A stretch of DNA of 64,000 nucleotides from Lepisosteus oculatus (Eukaryota > Chordata > Actinopteri > Semionotiformes > Lepisosteidae), in NCBI RefSeq assembly GCF_040954835.1, contig NC_090711.1, positions 1,309,501 to 1,373,500 of the forward strand. Reading direction: 5' to 3'. Below, in pieces: positions 24,680 through 34,699 of the stretch. Both the position numbers and the translations under genes were made by a program. The notes below the pieces were generated by a model. It was given only the letters and a program-made list of their open reading frames with translations, was not told the DNA's origin and did no database searches. Within the stretch, counting starts at the first letter, position 1, and the number at the start of each line of letters is the position of its first letter.

Positions 24680-26020
24680 GAAAATAGACTCCTTAGGTGG
24701 GTTGTGGAGGTCAGCTGATGTGTCAGGGCGTGCACTGCTACACTGCAGCCGGACTGCTGGGGAGTCGACAGAGGCATGACCGTCGCATCAGGAATTCCAC
24801 CCAGCTGCCGCTCAGAGACGACAGATCGGCAGGGTTCCACTTGGTGGAAGTGACAGGCCGTCAGCGGGGAACAAGGTTATTAATTTGTGAGTGCCATGTA
24901 AGTCAAAGACCAGGCTTCATGTGAACAATGGTGCCGGTCTTGGCACAGGTGTCAAAACCCAACAACACCCTTACGTCTTTTGAGAAACAACTGGGTGAGT
25001 CCCCCAGATCTCTTACCAGCAGCCTGATGAAGAGCACGGATCAGATGGCGCACTCCTGTTTGTAACCTTGCTGTTCTTACATCAGGGTTGGTCTGAGGGA
25101 GAGGGCTGGCTCTGTGGAGATCTGGAGCCTCGAACCATGAGCCAGCCAGTGTCACCAGAGGCCCAGTACCTTGGCCTGCCCAGCCCTCGGGTCACGAGCT
25201 CGCAGTGACTAAGATCAGCGAGGTCCTTCTGCTGTGATTGCAGGCTGGGGCTGGGCTGGGACAGCTGCTGTACTGGGGAGAGGAGGAAATCTGAGTAAAA
25301 GAGGGATCAGCGTGGATCTGGAGATCTCGCAAGATTTCACGGCTCATCAGAGGCCCGAGGATGAGACAACCTCTCAGTCTAATTGTGGGTTATTGATATA
25401 CGGCAAGCGGCTTATTATATCTTCCTAATTCTGAGTTTAATTTGATTGCAAATGCTGCAGCTTGACTGCAAATGCCACAGGAGGGCAATAAACTGGTAGC
25501 TAATACAGCAAATAATGAACTTCTCTTTAGAGCGCAGGAGAAATAAATCCAGTTTAGTTTCCAAGGAGTTCATTTTTTTAATTATTATTATCCGAGAAAC
25601 AGATCTGGGAAGATTAACCAAATGGCGTGCCTGTTGTGTTCCCTCACTGATGCAGGCAGGCTTGAAACATCTTTCTGTGTCAACGTACACATTAGTGGCA
25701 GACCGTAGGCATGTACCACTCATCAAGCACTGGCACGACGGGCACACATCATCGCTTCGCCCGCAGTGCCCAGACCCAGTGCGCGGCGCACACACTGCGC
25801 CCGCAGTGCCCAGGCCAAGATCAATCCCTCTGCCCCTCGCGCTCCTGAAGAAGTGTGGCAATGACTGCAGCGCTCTAACGCACACTCCTGAAGCTGCGCT
25901 CTGCGGGTTGCAGGGCTCCTGCATGCGGTTTCTTCAGGCAGGACACCACTCGTCTGCCCTCATCTGTAAAGGAAATAAAATCGTTTGTCAGCAAACCCAC
26001 TCCTGGTAAACTAACAATCA
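24680..26020. other. unique stretch with a further AT-rich island and a short GC-rich direct repeat
   Basis: AT-rich, repeat-free DNA at 25430-25640 (AGCTAATAC, TTTAATTATTATTA) resembles the enhancer-like islands. At 25757-25814 the unit cgcccgcagtgcccag appears twice around a CpG-rich spacer. The 164- and 169-codon frames crossing 25415-26009 lie on opposite strands and match no family I know. Confidence 0.35.
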
Positions 26021-26029
26021 GTCTCATCA

Positions 26030-26245
26030 CTTCCGGTGGAAGACCAATGTTCCCTGCATTTCATAAATCCAATCAAGGCACAAATTAGGAATTGATTAGC
26101 ACTTCTGTTCTGAGCCAATTCCAAATTCCTAATGAGTCCCCAATGGGGCTGAAATGGAGGTATCAATCTCCTGGCTCTGACAGGCAACACATTATTAGAA
26201 ATCCCCTTCAATAGGAGCTTGCGTGACAGAGCGCAGGGGAGATCC
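26030..26245. promoter_or_regulatory. candidate conserved non-coding element
   Basis: This island has paired CAAATTAGGAATTGATTAGCA and CAAATTCCTAATGAG sites, ACACATTATTAGAAAT and ATCAATCTCC. Two ATTCCTAAT-type sequences on opposite strands face one another over about 40 bases, suggesting a symmetrical arrangement of homeodomain sites. By-eye call only. Confidence 0.35.
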
Positions 26246-26391
26246 ATTTTTAAACATTCATCGATTCAAATGAGAGAAACAACAACAGCAGAGAGGGATC
26301 ATTCATCTCCCAGTTGCTATTTTTATACTTTCATCACAAAATTAGTTTCACCAAAGTTATTGCGCTGACTCAATGGCCTCAATAAATCAAC

Positions 26392-26545
26392 GACACAGGA
26401 GGGTCTTTGCCGTGTCCCCCTGGGGGAACAGGAAGAGGGTCTTCGCCGTGTCCCCCAGGGGACAGGAGGAGGGTCTTCGCCGTGTCCCCGGGGCACCAGG
26501 AGAAGGGTCTTCGCCATGTCCACCGGGGGACAGGAGGAGGGTCAA
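26392..26545 (+). repeat. GC-rich minisatellite, 34-36 bp unit, about 4.3 copies
   Basis: The unit reads roughly aggaggagggtcttcgccgt followed by gtcccccggggac. Spacing between copies, measured at ggtctt, is 36, 34 and 34 bases, and a fifth partial unit ends the array. Copies differ by a few substitutions each, so the array is not brand new. The unit has a C-rich/G-rich near-palindromic core (cccccaggggg). A reading frame crosses the array but the unit length is not a multiple of three throughout, so it is not a coding repeat. Confidence 0.85.
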
Positions 26546-26549
26546 GCTC

Positions 26550-29430
26550 AGAATCGATGTGTTGTGTTCATGTGTCAACATGCTGACAGAGGAAGCAGGA
26601 AGGAATCAATTAAATTCTTATTGGATTGTCACAAAGAATTTGATTTCTTAAGTTTAAAAGGCCCAAAGTCATCAGAATACTTTTCAAATGACTTTAAAAC
26701 ACACCTGTATGATACATTACAGAAATGAATGTTTACTGTTTCTCAGCCTTCATTCTTGCTGATGTAGTTTTATATGTCATGCTGTCTCTGTTCATTTATT
26801 CCTGTCTTTATAGACAGCCACCCAAAACCTCTTCATGGTTCTCCTTCCTCGCGCTGCACAGGTTAAACATATTTGATGGAGCTCAGATTTCTTTTCCCTG
26901 ATCAGGTAGATCAGAGAGAAGACAGACGCCTCAGCCAGCTGTCAGTGACCTCTGCCCGGGACGGCTGGTGTTCAGAGTGACCAGCGGTCAGTGAGTTCTA
27001 GGTCACCGCTATGAGGCGCTACTCTATAAAGCCATCGAAAGCCAAACTGCCACCAAGAGGATTTAGGCAGGTTAGTCATTTTTACTGCATTGAGCAATGG
27101 CAGTGAAAACAGATCTTTAGTGGTCGTCTGATTTCCTTGCTGTGTGGCAGCTCCTGTCCTGCCTCAGCTCAGCTCAGCTCAGCCCTCAACCCCAGCCCAT
27201 GGGCTCAGCCCTCCTCCACCCGCACTCACTGAGAAAGAAGCAAGTGTGCCGGAGCTGAGGAGCATGAGCTCCTTCCTTTAGGAACGGGCATGTGTGACCG
27301 GATTTCTTGAAGCATGACCAAAAACGGCACAGAGTTTCTAAAAACAAGCTGCTAATTAGCTCCTTTCCCCTGAATGGATTTCTCTCCCATTCGCAGAACT
27401 GTACAGTAAGGACATGCACTAAATGTAAGGCACTCAGAGCCTTGCTGCAAAAGTGCAGTAGTTAATGCACCTTTCTTTTGAAGTGTGTACAAGAGTAACA
27501 TCAAGTGCCAACATCACATCAGTGTGTTGCAATAAATTGTGGAAAATGTAACACATAATGTACATTGCTGTTTTGCTCATAATCCATTTTTGCTGTTGTT
27601 GTTAGAACATAAAAAATGTAACAAATGAGAGGAGGCTGCCTTGCACTCCAGTTGTTAGAAGGCTTTATAAAAGGCTGCTGTTCAGGCCTGTAATGGTTTG
27701 TAATAGCCCCACTGTGTGCTGTATGGGGGCGATTACTGTCACAGTTCTCCTTGTACAATTTTCCTGTTGGGTGCAATAAGAGGACGCTCTTAAAAAGCAA
27801 CAAAATAAGAACAACACAGTTATTCTTTCTGGACTTACTGATAAATATGCTGTTTGGAAGATGAGATCATCCTTCAATATTCTGGTTCCTAACACTAATT
27901 TATGGAAGTATGACTAAATTAAATCAAGGCATGCATTCCTGCACGCTAGCATTCCTGTTTTGAATAAGTGATTATTTTGAAATACCTGTGATGTGCTCAT
28001 GCAACGTAAACACTCCAGTAAATAACCTGATTGCTGCTGTGATGTCAATTAAAAGACGGCGTCTCTGTGAGTAAAAGTGCGGGAGGAGAGCTGTTGAAAG
28101 GAATGGATCAGGGACGAGCCCTGCTCCTGGATTACAGGGGAGAGTCTTTCCTGGGGGTCAGGGAGGCCCTCCGCCTGCAGCCTGTCCGTGCATTTCCTTG
28201 TGTCCTCAGAATCAGAGTAACACCCCTCGCTGCTCCTGCACCTGGGGGATCCTGTGAAAATCTCTGCTCCTCTCCACCGATGTCCCAGTCGCTGCCCTGC
28301 ACACCACCTGTGCCTCTCGCTCCCCACCACCCAGTTGCAGGAGCCGGCGAGGTCGGGGGTCATGGCTGCGACCTTTCTTTTCACAGACCCTTCACCAGGG
28401 CCTGCCTGCTCTCTCACAGCCCCAGTCCTGCTCACCTGCTCCCTCTGTGTCCCTGAGTCTCCTTGAGTCTCCTCTCTCTTTCCTCTCCCTGGTAGACTTT
28501 TCCTCCGCAGCTTCAGAAGAGGCGATCTGGACGGATGGCCACTGACCACGCTGTGCACCTCCTGGGGAGGCTCTGGCGTCAGACCGCAGCACGAGCCCCT
28601 TCCAGCTAAGCCCAAGCCGCCGTTTGCGTGGGTTTGGAAGTTAGGAGAAGAGTCCCTGTTTCTAGAGCTTCCTGACATAAATCAATCACCCCTTCTCCAG
28701 AGCTTTTATTTTTTGCGGTCATAATTTATCCAAGGAGAGCAGCAGCCACATTAAACTTTGAGACACAGATGCACATTTGAATTATACTTTTAAAGTCTGT
28801 CAAACACGAGCAAATGAATGTTGTCACGGGGAAGGAACGAGCTGCGATGGCTTGTGACAAGTGGATGGAGATCCAGATTAATTGAGTACTCCTGTGTGCG
28901 CTGAGCTATTTCTGTGCGCCTGCGCTCTCTGTCGCAAGCTGTGACCTGTGAGACACTGAGGAGTCATGGTTAACAAACTAGCTCTCCTCTGAAGTGAGTG
29001 TCAGAATCCTTCATCTCGGCAGACGAGGCGACAGCGTGCTCTTCCTGCAGGCCCCAGACACTGACAGATAGCAGCGAGCTGCCTGCAAGTCAGGTAACCT
29101 CTGCCAAAGACTCCGCATCTTCCTGATTTTGGGAGGAATCTGCTCAAACAACCTCTGACCTCCATATATTCACCACTTTTCTCCAAAGTGCCGACAGAAA
29201 TCACAAGATAAAACTGGACAGGCAGTAAGCTGGCAGGCACCCAGACTCTTTCATACCTGAAAGCTGAATATATTACTCACAGTGGTTGCAGGAAAGCAGT
29301 GCTCTGAGTATTGACTTCACTGAACAAACAGCTTTCCTGCAAACCAAACCTGTCCCAGTAGCAAGATGACCCTGCTCAGAGCAGGAGGGTCATGCGCACA
29401 CTGGTCTTTTGTAATTCAGTTTCATTACCG
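26550..29430. other. unique stretch with one AT-rich island
   Basis: No coding gene is recognised. A run of agctc units is at 27166-27182. The 209-codon minus-strand frame at 28049-28678 is in GC-rich sequence, resembles nothing I know and is within chance limits. The stretch 28680-28830 is AT-rich, repeat-free and enhancer-like (aatcaatcacc, cataatttatcc). Confidence 0.4.
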
Positions 29431-29439
29431 AGGTGCAGT

Positions 29440-29670
29440 GCCAGCGAGGAGCCATTGAAATCTCTACCCTGCACCCTGATGGCAAATTAATGACCTGGGA
29501 GCTGCGTTTATCACAGCAAGAAGCTCTTTCCATCTAGGTGCCTCCTCCTTTGCAGAAACATAATTAAAGCCAGCTCATTAGGTGCGCATTCACGTGCACT
29601 ACTGCGCTGGAGGGAAGAAAAACTCTGTGGATAATTCGGCTGATTAAAAGATGATTTATAATACCAATGA
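29440..29670. promoter_or_regulatory. candidate conserved non-coding element
   Basis: This island contains GGCAAATTAATGACC, ACATAATTAAAGCC, CTCATTAGGTG and GGCTGATTAAAAGATGATTTATAATACC in about 200 bases. There is no repeat character and the flanks are GC-richer. Clustering of several ATTA sites with constant spacing is enhancer-like. Confidence 0.4.
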
Positions 29671-29959
29671 TAAGAGTAAAAATGTATGCTTTTTAAAGAA
29701 ACAATTGCTAAGCGCTGAGAACTGGCTGAAGAAACACATTCATAAATGCAGGTGGACACTGGGGTTCCTTGCTCCTGTCCAGTATAAAGATGATACAAGA
29801 GACTAAAAAGGGTGCGAACTGCACACTTCTACACTTAAACCTTCAGACACTCAAGAAGTGAAGAAATGCCAGCGGCTGCTGGGGGCCGTGCAAGTCTGGG
29901 GAACTGAAATCTCCCCCCTCAGAGACAACAGGCGGACACTGCGGCACACGGAGGACTTG

Positions 29960-29973
29960 CCACCGGGTGGCGC
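29960..29973 (+). promoter_or_regulatory. CTCF-like motif
   Basis: CCACCGGGTGGCGC matches the CTCF core CCASYAGRKGGCRS with one change (G for A at position 6). It lies 300 bases right of the enhancer-like island at 29.5 kb and outside recognised repeats. Confidence 0.45.
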
Positions 29974-30579
29974 TGTCCAGCAGCATCAGTGGAAATGACA
30001 CAGGCAGAGTGAGGCGGGCGGCCAGGCGCGAAGTGACCCCTTGCTCTTCCCTGTGGGAGGGCAGCAGACTTCACTGGAGGCAGCTCCTCTCCTGACGGTC
30101 AAGTGAGAGTGCGGCCCTGCCTCTCCCGATAAAGCTGGGGCTCGGGGGGTACCCCACGCCTTTCTGGAGGCTGTTCTTATGCACCAACTTGCCCTGAGAA
30201 ACACACCTGCACCCCGATACTGATCACCCCCCCCCGCCTCGGCCACACAGGCGCAGGCCCAGGCAGGAGAGCCACTTCAGCAGCGTCCTTTGGCAGGGAC
30301 TCTCCTCGAGACGCAGCACTTTTTTGCTGTTACAGAGCCCAGACCCGGCTCTTCAGAAGTGATGATTCTTTTTCACAAGCTGTTCTTCACCGTCCTCGTA
30401 TGTGACTTGGAAACAGATGTCGGCCAAGCGGGCCGCACTTTCACACGAAACCAGCGATCTTCCCCGACTGCAGAGGACAGAATTATTATACATCCGCTGT
30501 TAAAAGATACTGAATCAGAGCTTTAAAATGAGTGGATTGACCTTTTGTGTTTCAATACCCACAATTTGTGTGGGAGGGG

Positions 30580-30725
30580 CACATAGCAAGGATCTGCTTC
30601 TTTACTCACAGGGTGGTGGGAGTGTGGAACAAGTTAGCCCAGCCATGGTGTTGAAGCCAATCCCGTGTCTGCCTTCAGGAAGCGGCTGGATGAGATCCTG
30701 GGATCAATTAACTAGTGATTGTTAT
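30580..30725 (+). mobile_element. CR1/Rex-like LINE, 3' end fragment
   Basis: The stretch 30603-30722 follows the family end: an acagggtggtgggagtgtgg block, aacaagttagcccagccatg, ttgaagcca, ttcaggaagcggctggatga, then gatcctgggatcaatta. In the frame that once coded, this is the VVGVWNKL...SF-x-x-RLDEILGSI end of the reverse-transcriptase ORF, now broken by stops. It is the same family as the copy at 5.6 kb, in the opposite orientation. Confidence 0.75.
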
Positions 30726-30729
30726 TTGC

Positions 30730-31830
30730 ATATTTTTTTTCAAAGAACTCCTCTACATGATATCTGACTGAATTAAAACCGGTACCATCTGAGGAGCTGT
30801 AGAGGTGTATATATAGTTTAAAAAACTGTAACACAGTTGTTAACATCACTAATGGTCTCTTGGCTTGCTGTACTTAGAGAGGCTCTGAAGGATATGTGTG
30901 TCGGGTGATTGAGGACCGTGATTTGTTTCAGTGAAGACAACTGCACTTTCCTCAGGAACTGACCTTTTCAAATCTCCTACGGGCTGCGTCTCGTGCATCA
31001 AGGATTAACTTCATAATCAATCGGTCTCCTCTAAAACCCCCCGTGAGATGCTCTCGAGCACAAACTTTGTCGTTTTTAATCACGGCGCTCCAAGGAAAGC
31101 TGCAAGCACTCCAGAGCACAGGCGCCCTCTCCCCTTCCTCGAGCTTCACAAGCTGCCTCATTCTCACAAGCGGGGCTAAAACAAATTCCAGACTCCCAAT
31201 CTGCTGTTTGAAATCTTTTTTTTAATCTCTCCCCGAATGCATCTGCTGGTCAGCTGTAAATTTAGCTGGTTTTCTTTTAAAGCCAGCTGAAGCCTGACAG
31301 TCTATTAAGTGCTTTTGGGACACAGGAAATGAAGTCTTTGGAATTAGTTTTCCAGCTTCAGGCCACTGCAGCACAGAGCCCAGGTCCCACACTGTGTCCA
31401 GTGAGCTGCCGATCGTGTCTACATGACCTCTGTGACCTCCACGCGGGCTGAGATACTGGAGCAGGAGAGGGGAGCTCACTGCAGTCCATCCCTGTCATTC
31501 CGGATCTCTAGTGGAGTTATAGACGGGGCAGGAGGGGCTTGCACACTCACAAACACTGCTCACCACTGGCTCAGTGCTCCCCATTACGGCACTGGAGGGT
31601 GAGGGTTCCAGGTTCTTCAGCCCAAGAGGACAGAAACGTACCAAGGAAAGAGGAGTGGTCAGTGTGGAAGGGAGGTTAAAGGAAGTCCGAGAGAGAGGGT
31701 AGCCCTTCTGTTCTCAACCATATCCCACTTTCAGATGATCTGACTTTGAGTTCAGCACCTTACGATCTGGAAAAGAAGTGTGCCGGAGTTACTAAAGTGA
31801 CAGTTCAAACACATAATTAGTTTTATTAAG
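30730..31830. other. unique stretch with one tRNA-like patch
   Basis: No gene is recognised. At 31545-31640 an A-box-like tggctcagtgc and B-box-like gggttccaggttc lie about 35 bases apart, so a short worn tRNA-headed SINE is possible. I would not insist on it. Confidence 0.3.
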
Positions 31831-31842
31831 TATACATATCCG

Positions 31843-31917
31843 TATACTTATATGGATATACAATATCTATACCTATATGGATGTTCAATATCTATACCTA
31901 TGTGGATATACGATCTG
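31843..31917 (+). repeat. AT-rich tandem repeat, 25 bp unit, three copies
   Basis: Three consecutive 25-base units begin tatact/tatacc and run tatatggat, then a variable triplet, then caatatc. Units 1 and 2 differ at three or four places; unit 3 is more diverged at its end. Confidence 0.8.
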
Positions 31918-32019
31918 CCTCCAGCTGTTGCAGACGCAGACCAGTAATTGCTCTATCAGGCCAGCTGGCCACAAGGGGACGTCGCTCTAGGTGACCTGGA
32001 ATTTCAGCTTGACTTGTCT

Positions 32020-32370
32020 TCTCCTCCTTCACTTTCGAATCCCTGCTCTGTTCTTCCGCTCTCTCTCTGAGCGCGTCTCCTTGTCACTTTCGGGCTGGGG
32101 GGCTCCGCGACAGCACTCAATTATAATCAGCCCGTCCGCGTTCGCCGCCGCCTCGCTCCCGATTCCGCTTTGTGAGCTTGCTCCGTCAGGCTGTACTCCA
32201 CAGCCGGTCCTCCATAAGCATTCCAGTCACTCGTCTCGGCTTCCGAGCAAACCGCCCGCACGGAACTGATGTGGAAAATATTGGGCTCCGCGACGCCTTC
32301 TGGAAAGGTGCGCCGCAGTTCTCCTTCATCGCTCACGGAAGCTTCAATTCCCGAAACACGGGGTTTGATC
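32020..32370. promoter_or_regulatory. CpG-rich patch
   Basis: CpG is locally raised (gagcgcgtc, gtccgcgttcgccgccgcctcgctcccg, ctccgcgacgcc). An 'aattataatc' site sits in the middle. It could be an unmethylated regulatory patch or promoter. No first exon is identifiable. Confidence 0.3.
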
Positions 32371-32379
32371 ACCGCAGAT

Positions 32380-33890
32380 CTCGACAATGTCCTGTTCATC
32401 CTAGCAGTTAAGTTATTCGAATTTAAGGCAGACATTTGACGTAGAGACGGAGTGAGAAACAAGCAGAATCAAGTTTGCATGCTGGGAGAAACAATCGCCT
32501 GGCTATTTTACAGCAAGCGCCCGGACTAGAAGTGGGTTCATCCTGAGCTCAGCTCTGCGGCACAAAAATAGCACTGAGCACGAAACCAGAACGGGCTCTC
32601 TGCACAGCGCAAGTTGTTAAGCAATGGGTTCCTAAGACAGCTGGTGCAATTAATATTTAAATCAAATCCTACTGCTTTTGGTCCAGTAACTGTGCGTCTG
32701 TTGGCACGGTGCCGATCACACACACACAAGGAATACTGTATGTATCCCGGACACGTATCAATATCCCAGAGAGTGAAGAGATAAATTCACTTCTGCCGTT
32801 GTGCTGGTTAGTTAGAACACAGTGCACAGGCCAGGAGTCGTGGATTCCACTATGCACCTAGTCTTGCTCTTCCCTAAGTTAGTAAAGCTGACTAATCATT
32901 CACCTACCTGATCACCGTTGATGTTAACCTGGTGATGGACACCAGATACCTACAGTATAAAACCTGCAAGATCCTGTTTCCATCAAGCCCACTTAAAGGC
33001 TGGAGATGCCTTGAAGGACCAGGTTGAGTAGCCTGGCAGCTTCTGTCTTATTCTGTACGAGCGGGGTGGCACCACACCAGTCTGACACTGTACACGCTGT
33101 ATGGTATGTTATCAGTTCTTGTCTGAGACAGACCTATGGTGTTCAATTCTCTGTTCTGCATCGTTTTCCACAAGTGCAGTGCATGCTATGGGGCTGATTT
33201 CCACACAATATAACACTGAGGAGGGTAAAAGGGGTCCTACACCAGCAGGACGAGTGCTTTGGTGACAGAGTATTTTTTGTGCGCATTTGTAATGTATAGA
33301 ACAACTGTTGGGTTTGATATATACAGTATATATACATCAGACAGGGCAAAACACAACAAAATGAGAAGAAAAACAGCGCTCATGAATCTCATTATTTTCA
33401 CCTTTCCATTTTCTATATTGCTGTTGGTTTGCTATTAACTTGTTGTTTTTCCAGTCGGTGTTTTGACACAGAAAATCTAAACCCTTTGGGTAGTAATTAC
33501 ACTAGTGAAGCTGGGGTATTGGTCTTACAGACGCAAAGCCTGTGGGAAGGATTGTAGAGTCGTAATAAAGATTTCCTACAGCTAATTAATTTTTAACAAC
33601 AAGTGACGAGTTTCTGCAACCCCAATGCTGGACTCTTCTGTTGAAGCTCATATAATTGTGGTTCACGGAACTTTAACGTTGCCTAACTTTTCCATTTATC
33701 ACTTCTAACTGTTCCCTGACAAAATAACGATTAGCATAAACATCAGGCAACTGAGCTTGTTAATATTTGTCTTAAAAACATCAAAGACAACATGGATTAA
33801 AAAAAACGTAAGGGTAAATTGTCGCATTAATTATGCTTTAATGGAGAGGCTCTTGTGTGCCTCTAGCCCTCTGCGTTTATTACTGACAAA
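32380..33890. other. unique non-coding stretch
   Basis: No gene or repeat is recognised. Short TA-rich tracts (33316-33336) and AT-rich DNA at 33340-33850 are present. Confidence 0.4.
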
Positions 33891-33898
33891 GTTAACCT

Positions 33899-33937
33899 TG
33901 TACATTTTCTCCGGCGATTTTCTAGAGAAAATGTACA
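33899..33937. repeat. perfect 13-bp inverted repeat (hairpin)
   Basis: TGTACATTTTCTC at 33899-33911 is exactly complementary to GAGAAAATGTACA at 33925-33937, with a 13-base loop (33912-33924). A 39-base hairpin of this perfection is uncommon by chance at one locus, but expected somewhere in a window this size. No repeat family is recognised around it. Confidence 0.8.
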
Positions 33938-33959
33938 TTTCTGCGCCCTGTTCTGTTCC

Positions 33960-34570
33960 AGCTGTTGGCAGCTCATGCATGCCTCCTCCTGACACGCTGC
34001 CTGGGGTCCTGAGCTGCTGGGTGCACGCGCGTCGCGAGCTGTTTGACGATCACACAGGTGCTCCAGTGAGCTCTCCCGCAGCGTGGCTGTACGGCAGCCG
34101 CCCGTGCCTTCTCATCAAGAAGAGAGCTGTCTTCATGTGGTGTGGTGGAACAGACTGTACAAATCAAGTGGTGGACAAAAGAAAAGGTAGAGGCTGACCC
34201 TACATGTGACAGACAGGTAAGGACCAGTATTTTGCCAGCGTGTGGCGTTGACGTGAGCTCGATGTGGACTCCGCAGGCCTGACGGGCCCGGCTCCTGCCC
34301 CAGCCTGGAGTGGCAGCCGATCCGGATCCCAGCGCAGGACGCAATCGGCAGCCCCTCCTCTCCTCTCCCACACCGGTGCACGGCGTTCCTCCTGCGCATC
34401 ATTTCACCAGCGGGAACAGCCCCAGCCCGGTCTGCACGCCTGGCACGTCTCCCGGGATGACAGGCAGCGGCTGGGCGTTCTGCCTGGTGTTCAATTAACG
34501 CGACGCGTCCAGCTCCGCGCTGGCGGGACTGCGCCGGGACACGGGGCTGTGTTTGTTTCAGACATGAAAA
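33960..34570. promoter_or_regulatory. CpG-rich stretch
   Basis: CpG is raised at 34020-34120 (gcacgcgcgtcgcgag) and at 34240-34540 (ending aacgcgacgcgtccagctccgcg). The plus frame 33757-34197 (146 codons) has an acceptor-like 'ctgttccag' at 33951-33960 and a donor-like aaaag|gtagag near 34185, so an exon is formally possible. Its product is unlike any family I know, and I do not call it. Confidence 0.3.
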
Positions 34571-34699
34571 TCGGAGAGATAAACGCTTGTTTTAGAGCGG
34601 CAATCCTGGTTATGAAGAAGAACGAGTCCCTCTCCTCTTCTTGTGTCAATCTACCGGACACGTTTTGTGCTGTACGACAGTTAGACTGGGGCTCCATGC

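Noticed and set aside
28049..28678. 209-codon minus-strand open frame
   Set aside because: GC-rich local DNA lowers stop density; the product matches no family and overlaps a plus-strand frame of 129 codons. Length is within chance for the window.
31925..31995. Possible CTCF site in ggccacaaggggacgtcgc
   Set aside because: At least two core mismatches; looks more like part of a worn SINE.
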